This document shows positions 6,643 through 10,892 of a stretch of DNA of 10,892 nucleotides, in pieces. A program made the translations under genes and the position numbers. The stretch comes from JBMDXB01 sp048594975. GTDB taxonomy: Bacteria; Acidobacteriota; Vicinamibacteria; Vicinamibacterales; 2-12-FULL-66-21. Within the stretch, counting starts at the first letter, position 1. The number at the start of each line of letters is the position of its first letter. The DNA is taken from the NCBI GenBank assembly GCA_048594975.1, contig JBMDXQ010000120.1, forward strand, positions 1 through 10,892, written 5' to 3'. The notes under the pieces were generated by a model, which was not told the origin of the DNA, did not search any database, and saw nothing but the letters and a program-made list of their open reading frames with translations.

Positions 6643-8010
6643 TCAGAGCGTCCAGCCAGATCGGTACTGGATGCGCAGCAGCTCGTTCGCCTTCTCGTTG
6701 TTGGCGAACCGGACGTTCTTGCTGTCCCACACCAGCCGCTGGTCCTTCATGCGGATGGCCAGTACGCCCAGCAACACCATCTCGGTGAGGGCGCCACCGT
6801 ATTCGAACGGTGAAGTCGGGGGAACGCCGCCTGGCCCTTCTTTGATGGCCCGGATCCAGTCGCCCTCGTGCGTGCCGTTCACGCGCCGCAGGGTCTGTGG
6901 TGGACGCTTGTACTCCTGCATCCGCGTCTCCGGTATCAGCCGGACGCCGTCGGCGCCATGCGAGCCGTGCAGGATGATCCCCTTGTCGCCGACGAGCAGC
7001 GCGCCGCTCCCGGGCAGACGGCGGTCGGGCTCGAGCTCCGCCGGGATCGGCGGCAGCAGACGTCCGTCCGTCCACGTGAGCTTCACCGGCGGCTGGCCGC
7101 CGCGTGCCGGGAACGTGTAGCGGACGATGCTTGCGCGCGGATAGGTCTCCGATGCGACTGCCGGCTCGTAGTGGGTCGACGTGGCCTGCACGGTGTCGGG
7201 CGGGCCGAGCTCGAGCGCCCAGAAGGCCGGATCGAGGATGTGGCATCCCATGTCGCCGAGCGCGCCGGTGCCGAAGTCCTGCCAGGCTCGCCACTTCAAC
7301 GGGTGGTACGCAGGATGGTAAGGGCGGAACGCGACGGGCCCGAGCCAGCGATCCCAGTCGAGCGTCTTTGGCACCGGCGGCGCGTCCGTCGGTCTCGCCC
7401 GCACCTCGAAATCCGACCACGGGTCGCCGCCGACCGGCCGGTCGGTCCAGGCGTGGATCTCCGTCACGTGGCCGATGGCCCCGTCGTCGAGCCACTCCTT
7501 CAGCAGGCGCATTGACTGGTAGGACTGCCCCTGGTTGCCCATCTGTGTGACGACCTTCGCCGTGCGCGCCGCCTCCGCGATCGTCCGCGCCTCGTGGACC
7601 GTGTGCGTCAGCGGCTTCTGGCAGTACACGTGCTTGCCCGCCTCGAGCAGCGCCATCGTAATCACCGCGTGAGTGTGATCCGGCGTGGCCACGATCACCG
7701 CGTCGATGCCCTTCTCCTTCTCCAGCATCACGCGGTAGTCGGTGTAGAAGGTCGCCTTCGGGTAGAGCGCGCGGGTCTTCGCCGAGTAGACCTCGTCGAC
7801 GTCGCAAAGCGCGATGATGTTCTCGCGCGCGCACGCCTTGAGGTTGGCACCGCCCATGCCGCCGATGCCGATCGCGGCGATGTTCAGCTTGTTGCTCGGC
7901 GCCTGCGCACCCAGCACGCGGCTCGGCACGATGGCGGCCGACAGCGCCGCCATGCCGGCCGTGGCCGCGAACTGCCGTCGAGAAATACTCCGGTTCGACT
8001 CGTCACCCAT
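6643..8010 (-). CDS. Tat-exported Gfo/Idh/MocA-family oxidoreductase, 455 aa
   Basis: The N-terminus RSISRRQFAATAGMAALSAA (residues 7-26) is a twin-arginine signal, so the folded protein with its cofactor is probably exported. The Rossmann motif is KLNIAAIGIGGMGG (41-54), with the NAD-fold ALCDVDEVY (67-75) after it. The usual EKP motif is CQKPL (130-134), a variant common in this exported subgroup. The catalytic region is FGTGALGDMGCHILDPAFW (246-264), with D253 and H257. Length (455) is typical of the secreted group, which is about 100 residues longer than the cytosolic enzymes. ATG 8010 follows GGAAGG with good spacing. These proteins are common in Acidobacteriota, Planctomycetes and Bacteroidetes, often with glycan or sugar-oxidising functions; the substrate is not predictable. 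It is convergent with the other oxidoreductase and appears intact. Confidence 0.93.
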   Translation of the reverse strand: MGDESNRSISRRQFAATAGMAALSAAIVPSRVLGAQAPSNKLNIAAIGIGGMGGANLKACARENIIALCDVDEVYSAKTRALYPKATFYTDYRVMLEKEKGIDAVIVATPDHTHAVITMALLEAGKHVYCQKPLTHTVHEARTIAEAARTAKVVTQMGNQGQSYQSMRLLKEWLDDGAIGHVTEIHAWTDRPVGGDPWSDFEVRARPTDAPPVPKTLDWDRWLGPVAFRPYHPAYHPLKWRAWQDFGTGALGDMGCHILDPAFWALELGPPDTVQATSTHYEPAVASETYPRASIVRYTFPARGGQPPVKLTWTDGRLLPPIPAELEPDRRLPGSGALLVGDKGIILHGSHGADGVRLIPETRMQEYKRPPQTLRRVNGTHEGDWIRAIKEGPGGVPPTSPFEYGGALTEMVLLGVLAIRMKDQRLVWDSKNVRFANNEKANELLRIQYRSGWTL

Positions 8011-8043
8011 CGCAATCCTTCCTTTTCGCGAAATGTGCGCGCT

Positions 8044-8101
8044 TCATGCCGCCTCGGCGACCACCCGTGACCAGGCGGACGACGGCTCTATCACACGCTC
8101 C
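8044..8101 (-). pseudogene. Possible remnant of antitoxin tail and VapC toxin start
   Basis: One base out of the antitoxin frame, the minus strand reads LDEERVIEPSSAWSRVVAEA and then stops at 8044. Many Phd/VapB antitoxins of this type end in LLDEERG, and their overlapping VapC partners start with a stretch like IYAESSAVLxWLxGE. The S-S-A, W and E-A positions can be aligned if a few bases were lost. No PIN-domain body follows; the Tat-oxidoreductase begins 34 nt further on. This suggests a decayed toxin, but the match is short and could be coincidence. Confidence 0.25.
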
Positions 8102-8374
8102 TCATCGAGGTGCAAGGGCACGTCGTCGTTTGACGAGCCGTGCGAGTTTCGGATACAGGTCCGCCTTGTGTGACGCGCCGAGTGTCCCCTGTCCCCTTTT
8201 CGCGAGCGCCACCAGCGCCGAAGGGATGCTGGATTCATCGACCCGTGCCCCCGGCGGAAGCAGTTCGGCCACAACTTCGCCGCGATCGGTGACGAGCACC
8301 CCTTCGCCAGATCGGACATCCCGCACGTACTCGCTCAGACGATTCTCCAGCTCCCGCAGCCCGACGCTCTTCAT
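8102..8374 (-). CDS. Orphan Phd/VapB-type antitoxin, 90 aa
   Basis: The protein starts MKSVGLRELENRLSEYVRDV and continues RSGEGVLVTDRGEVVAELLP, the Phd/YefM DNA-binding fold: the first helix, the R-x-G turn and the strand with T-D-R-G. The following region (SIPSALVALAKRGQGTLGAS) is the flexible toxin-wrapping segment. Frames extend upstream of ATG 8374, but the promoter boxes fall there, so the internal ATG is the start; GGA nearby is a poor ribosome site. The C-terminus (RRRALAPR) looks cut short by a one-base frame change relative to the family ending. No intact toxin gene follows, so it is a solitary antitoxin, perhaps neutralising a related VapC elsewhere or acting only as a repressor of its own promoter. 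Confidence 0.8.
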   Translation of the reverse strand: MKSVGLRELENRLSEYVRDVRSGEGVLVTDRGEVVAELLPPGARVDESSIPSALVALAKRGQGTLGASHKADLYPKLARLVKRRRALAPR

Positions 8375-8381
8375 GTTTTCC

Positions 8382-8410
8382 AATGTAGCTTCATGAAGCC
8401 ACATCGTCAA
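8382..8410 (-). promoter_or_regulatory. Promoter with embedded palindromic operator for the orphan antitoxin
   Basis: On the minus strand TTGACG (8410-8405) and TACATT (8387-8382) lie 17 bp apart. Positions 8383-8404 form a palindrome with arms ATGTGGCTTCA and TGAAGCTACAT (one mismatched pair in 11). It fills the whole spacer and overlaps the -10, the expected place for an autorepressing Phd-type operator. Transcription would start about 8375-8376, one or two bases before ATG 8374, so the mRNA would be essentially leaderless. Confidence 0.65.
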
Positions 8411-9007
8411 AACTTTGTCCGGGTATGTTGCCCTTACTCGCTGTGGACCTGCTCGGAGTTGTCGTCACGCCATCGGCTCGCCTCAGGCCGGTACTCCGCG
8501 GGACGCACGCAGATAGAGGATTCGTGGGGGCGGACGTAGCCCATTGACGGCGTACACGGCCTTCAGATAGATCACCGGGGACGGAATGCGCTGGTCGGCT
8601 TGCAGATTCACTTACTGGTAGGCACAGGATGTGGAAATTGGGTCGCGCCTGCTTTCAACCACAACGGCGGGCCTTTTCAATTTCAAAAATGCGCCGCATG
8701 AGTTTTTTTGTCTCATCAGGGCTAATAGCTAAGCTAGCAACACGCGTTTGACAACGGTCCGTCGAGGTCACATTGGCAATTAGCCGTCGGTCCTGCGTCC
8801 AGCGGTGGCGTTAGAATTCTTGGCGCTGAAGAGCTTCGCGGGTTGCCGTGGATCATCATCCTGACGCACGCGTAGTAGGGCGGCGGGCCCGAGGTTTCTC
8901 CCGCTATGAGACAGGTGCAAGTTGCTCGAACAAACCGCCTGCATTCGACCGCCAATCTGAACGTGACGCAATTAGCTCCTTCGAGACTGACACTCCGCAG
9001 GATTGAT
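8411..9007. other. 597-nt intergenic region, partly AT-rich, no firm gene
   Basis: The region between the divergent antitoxin and integrase holds one possible coding scrap (8483-8611, minus) and an AT-rich patch. In that patch an A run (8685-8689), a small hairpin (ATGC 8689-8692, GCAT 8696-8699) and a T run (8703-8709) form a weak bidirectional-terminator-like arrangement, and ATGAG/CTCAT (8698-8702, 8712-8716) flanks the T run. GGCTAAT (8720-8726) and ATTAGCC (8779-8785) are inverted, which is near chance level. TTGACA at 8748-8753 has no fitting -10 box. No tRNA-like att partner is visible. Confidence 0.4.
8483..8611 (-). pseudogene. Possible C-terminal coding remnant, 42 residues
   Basis: From a GTG at 8611, just after an in-frame TAA, the minus strand encodes VNLQADQRIPSPVIYLKAVY, then AVNGLRPPPRILYLRAS and a stop at 8485-8483. 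The pattern of hydrophobic and charged residues looks protein-like, and third codon positions are mostly G or C. I recognise no family. It may be the tail of a gene destroyed by rearrangement, or a chance frame. Confidence 0.2.
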
Positions 9008-9932
9008 ATGATAAGACAGTTGCAGGTGATGGACATTCCGTACCCCGAACGTCTGCTCGAATATTGGTCCCAGCGGGACTACAGGCTCCTGCGCAAGTTA
9101 TCCGCGTGGAAGCGCGGAAGGCAGTACTGGCTTGACGCGGTCGTGCACGGCGAACGGTATCGTGAGCCGCTCGGCACCACCGACTGGCGCCAAGCCAAGG
9201 AATTCGAGAAGAAACGGCTCGCAGAGCTGCTGAAACGGCCACCGGACCCGACAAAGCGCGCCCACAAATTCAGTGCGTTACCGATAGAAGTGGCGATCGA
9301 TCAATACGCAGAAGATCGCCGCGCTCAGGTATCGGAGCGAATGGTCGCGTGGTGGAAGGAGAACGCCCGCCCCCTGGTTGGGTTCTTCGGCGACAAGCCG
9401 CTTCGCAAAGTCACGCCTGCCGACCTGGGGCGTACCAGAACGCTCGGCGAGATGCCGGCCGCGCAGCAAGACGATCAACGGTGAGCTCTCTGTACTCCGG
9501 CAGCCGTTGAAGCACGCCAAGCTGTGGTACAGGTTCGCCGAAGAGTACAAGCCGCTCAAGAACACGAAGCCACCGGCCGGCCAGGCGATCACGGACGAGG
9601 CGCAGGCGCACTTGTTCGAAGTCGCGAAATCGAGGCCGGCATGGATCTTCGCCTACGTCGCAGCTACGCTGGATTTCTTCTGTGGTCTGCGGGCGTGTGA
9701 AATCAAGGCGCTTCACTGGAAGTACATTTCCTTCGAGGAGCGCCGGCTGTCCGTCCGTCGCTCAAAAACGCCCGCAGGCTGGCGTGACCCGTCGCTGAAC
9801 GACACCTGTCTTGAAGCGCTTCGCGAGTTGCAAAGCCGCGTGAGAGCACTGGGGTTCGCGGATCCTGAGCACTACCTCTTTCCGTGGCATGACCGAAACA
9901 AGAAGCCTCGCTCGTTCATGAGTGACGCCTGA
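9008..9932 (+). pseudogene. Tyrosine-type integrase, double-frameshifted and C-terminally truncated
   Basis: ATG 9008 follows AGGA by 5 nt. The start of the frame (MIRQLQVMDI) leads into an arm-type DNA-binding segment, LSAWKRGRQYWLDAVVHGER then YREPLGTTDWRQAKEFEKKR, and a core-binding domain (WWKENARPLVGFFGDKPLRK). After DLG at 9430 the protein continues AYQNARRDAGRAA one frame back, and at 9468 KTINGELSVLRQPLKHAKLW one frame back again: two apparent single-base losses 38 nt apart. The catalytic domain then shows the box I arginine in FFCGLRACEIKALHW and the lysine strand (RRSKTPAGW), but stops at HYLFPWHDRNKKPRSFMSDA. The H-x-x-R box and nucleophilic tyrosine are absent. It is therefore dead as a recombinase, and its 3' end overlaps the end of vapC by 17 bp, tail to tail. 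Confidence 0.85.
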
Positions 9933-10350
9933 GTCGCCACGCCAATCTCCTCGCGGCCTTATTCAGACGATCGTCGAAGCTCGAGAACCGCGTCTCGCGG
10001 GACCCCGCTCGTCGTGCGACCTCGGCAAACGATGCCAAGTGGATGCTGTCGAACCCTCGCAATTGATACTGTTCGGCGAGCTCGCCGGCTGTCCGACAGA
10101 GGGCATCGGTGGCGTCCAGCTTGATGAAGTTCGGCCACTGTTCTTCGAACTCGCGCTTCGCCGAGCGGAACTTGGCAACCGTGAGCGCGCGTTCGCGCCG
10201 GAGTCTCGCCAGAGCCGCGCGGGTTTCCGCATAGGTGACGACCGACGTTGCGACGACAGCGGCGCCTTCTACCAACGTGCGGACCTTGTCTGAGCCCGCC
10301 TCCGAGATGTAGAGCTGGATCGCGCTGCTGGTGTCAAGATACAGCGTCAC
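9916..10350 (-). CDS. vapC: VapC-type PIN-domain ribonuclease toxin, 144 aa
   Basis: This is an endoribonuclease toxin held inactive by the antitoxin encoded just upstream. The PIN-domain acidic set is complete: D6 in LYLDTSSAI, E42 in VVTYAETRAAL, D101 in LRGFDSIHLASF and D126/D127 in FSSFDDRLNKAA. GTG 10350 is chosen because it gives the canonical (M)TLYLDTSSA start and a 4-base GTGA overlap with the antitoxin stop, implying translational coupling; the longer upstream frame is not needed. The last residues (RLAWRLRRHS) run into the end of the broken integrase and may not be native. Target RNA is unknown; many VapCs cut initiator tRNA or the 23S sarcin-ricin loop. Confidence 0.92.
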   Translation of the reverse strand: MTLYLDTSSAIQLYISEAGSDKVRTLVEGAAVVATSVVTYAETRAALARLRRERALTVAKFRSAKREFEEQWPNFIKLDATDALCRTAGELAEQYQLRGFDSIHLASFAEVARRAGSRETRFSSFDDRLNKAARRLAWRLRRHS

Positions 10351-10619
10351 CGGCGATCCTCGAGCACCACGGACGAAGCCGACCGCTTGCCCGACAGACT
10401 GACGGGATTCCTCGCGCCCGTTGGCTTGCCGCCACTCCAATGGGCACGCCCCTCCGCAACGAGCTGGCTGGCCCAGGTGAGGTCCGCTGGTGCCTCGACC
10501 GGGCTGATCGTCGCAAAGGATCGACCGCGTTCGGTCACCAGCAGGCGGGCCCCGGAACGCACGCGCTTCAGATGACGACTGAGATGCGTTTTCAACTCAC
10601 GAATGCCGACGGTCTCCAC
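10347..10619 (-). CDS. vapB: VapB/Phd-type antitoxin of the VapC pair, 90 aa
   Basis: This is a small Phd/YefM-fold antitoxin. VETVGIRELKTHLSRHLKRV is the N-terminal helix and RSGARLLVTERGRSFATISP the turn and strand, closely paralleling the orphan antitoxin at 8102-8374. The C-terminal half ends in SLSGKRSASSVVLEDRR, the toxin-binding tail usual for these pairs. GTG 10619 is preferred over the ATG at 10655 because GGAGAG (10625-10630) is 5 nt upstream and a -10 box (10646-10651) overlaps the longer version. Its stop overlaps the vapC start. The protein binds and neutralises VapC and probably represses the operon by binding the adjacent palindrome. Confidence 0.88.
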   Translation of the reverse strand: METVGIRELKTHLSRHLKRVRSGARLLVTERGRSFATISPVEAPADLTWASQLVAEGRAHWSGGKPTGARNPVSLSGKRSASSVVLEDRR

Positions 10620-10645
10620 GTAGGCTCTCCAGAAAAGGCACCACA

Positions 10646-10669
10646 ATTCTATCACGATGTGGTCACATC
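10646..10669 (-). promoter_or_regulatory. Candidate promoter and operator of the vapBC operon
   Basis: On the minus strand TAGAAT (10651-10646) is a good -10 box; its start point (about 10639) gives a 20-nt leader containing the GGAGAG ribosome site. No good -35 lies 16-18 bp upstream. Where one would expect the spacer, GATGTG (10656-10661) and CACATC (10664-10669) form a 6-bp inverted repeat. Its ACGATGTGG (10654-10662, plus strand) also occurs at the orphan antitoxin operator, which supports a repressor-binding role. Confidence 0.5.
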
Positions 10670-10719
10670 TGCGGTTCGAGTCAAGCCCGTAATGTTCCGT
10701 TTCTCGGCCGACCTGACGA

Positions 10720-10892
10720 TCACGCCGCCCGCTCGTAGAAGTTGAGCAACCCGCCGAGCCGCGGACGACGACGCACGCGACGCGTCATCTGGATTACTGG
10801 CGAGCCGGAAATGAGGCGATTGTCGAGTCCCTGATGATTCCGTTCGTCGTGGTAGTGCGCGACGTACTCCGCCACGGCCCGCCGGAAATGCC
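10720..10892 (-). CDS. IS481/IS3-type transposase, C-terminal end (continues past window)
   Basis: Read on the minus strand from the window edge: HFRRAVAEYVAHYHDERNHQ, then GLDNRLISGSPVIQ, then RRVRRRPRLGGLLNFYERAA and a TGA at 10722-10720. This is the characteristic end of rve-type integrase-core transposases, following the catalytic glutamate, which would lie outside the window. It is the same family as the N-terminal fragment at 4645-5151 and has the same orientation, but the two pieces cover different parts of the protein, so they must be separate copies. Whether this copy is complete cannot be seen. Confidence 0.85.
   Translation of the reverse strand, partial: HFRRAVAEYVAHYHDERNHQGLDNRLISGSPVIQMTRRVRRRPRLGGLLNFYERAA

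Noticed and set aside
6296..7834. 512-residue minus-strand frame overlapping the Tat-oxidoreductase
   Set aside because: Arg/Gly/Ala-rich out-of-frame shadow of the real gene at 6643-8010, which has a Tat signal, motifs and a ribosome site.
8685..8716. A-run, hairpin and T-run as an intrinsic terminator
   Set aside because: Only a 4-bp core stem and no gene on either side clearly ends there; kept as a note in the intergenic entry.
8720..8785. GGCTAAT / ATTAGCC inverted repeat as IS ends or integrase binding sites
   Set aside because: Seven-bp arms 52 bp apart are close to chance, and no transposase or direct repeat accompanies them.
10670..10692. GGTTCGAGTC string as a second tRNA end pairing with 4340-4364
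   Set aside because: No T-stem pairing, no acceptor strand and no CCA follow it; it does not match the first fragment beyond the universal T-loop bases.
1..10892. CRISPR array, retron, defence island or biosynthetic cluster
   Set aside because: No regularly spaced repeats, reverse transcriptase, helicase/nuclease or synthase motifs were seen on either strand.

Overview
The window looks like a piece of a GC-rich Acidobacteriota chromosome, possibly a Vicinamibacterales-type lineage. The main clue is a PadR-type regulator directly followed by a 905-residue FtsX/MacB-like permease of the ADOP class (acidobacterial duplicated orphan permease), a pairing characteristic of that phylum. A Tat-exported Gfo/Idh/MocA-type oxidoreductase fits the same group. 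The assignment is inferred from gene content only.

Layout, left to right. (1) 1-362, minus: a hybrid pseudogene in which the N-terminus of an IS91-associated tyrosine recombinase runs into the interior of an IS91 (Y2) transposase. (2) 363-952: mostly unexplained, with one possible small secreted-protein ORF at 680-952. (3) 1085-4167, minus: a padR-ADOP operon with a possible leaderless promoter. (4) 4168-5151: a junk zone holding a 25-nt tRNA 3' end without the tRNA body (candidate attachment site), the C-terminal tail of an unknown gene, and an IS481/IS3-type transposase cut off after its N-terminal half. (5) 5292-6547, plus: a cytoplasmic Gfo/Idh/MocA oxidoreductase translationally coupled (ATGA overlap) to a truncated NagB-like sugar-phosphate deaminase, then a 25-nt palindrome. 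(6) 6643-8010, minus: a Tat-exported Gfo/Idh/MocA oxidoreductase. (7) 8044-8410, minus: an orphan Phd/VapB-type antitoxin whose promoter spacer is filled by a near-perfect palindrome, plus possible scraps of its toxin. (8) 8411-9007: mostly non-coding, AT-rich in part. (9) 9008-9932, plus: a tyrosine integrase broken by two frameshifts and missing the second half of its active site. (10) 9916-10619, minus: an apparently intact antitoxin-VapC pair. (11) 10720-10892, minus: the C-terminus of a second IS481/IS3-type transposase that continues beyond the window.

The intact functions are a regulated membrane permease, two sugar-type oxidoreductases and a VapBC module. Around them are remains of at least four mobile elements and the 3' end of a tRNA. 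The best reading is an eroded integration hotspot, or genomic-island edge, in which TA modules and IS copies persist after the integrase died. I see no CRISPR array, no recognisable defence system and no biosynthetic cluster. The most interesting signals are the tRNA-end att candidate, the recombinase/transposase hybrid, and the matching operator words at the two toxin-antitoxin loci.
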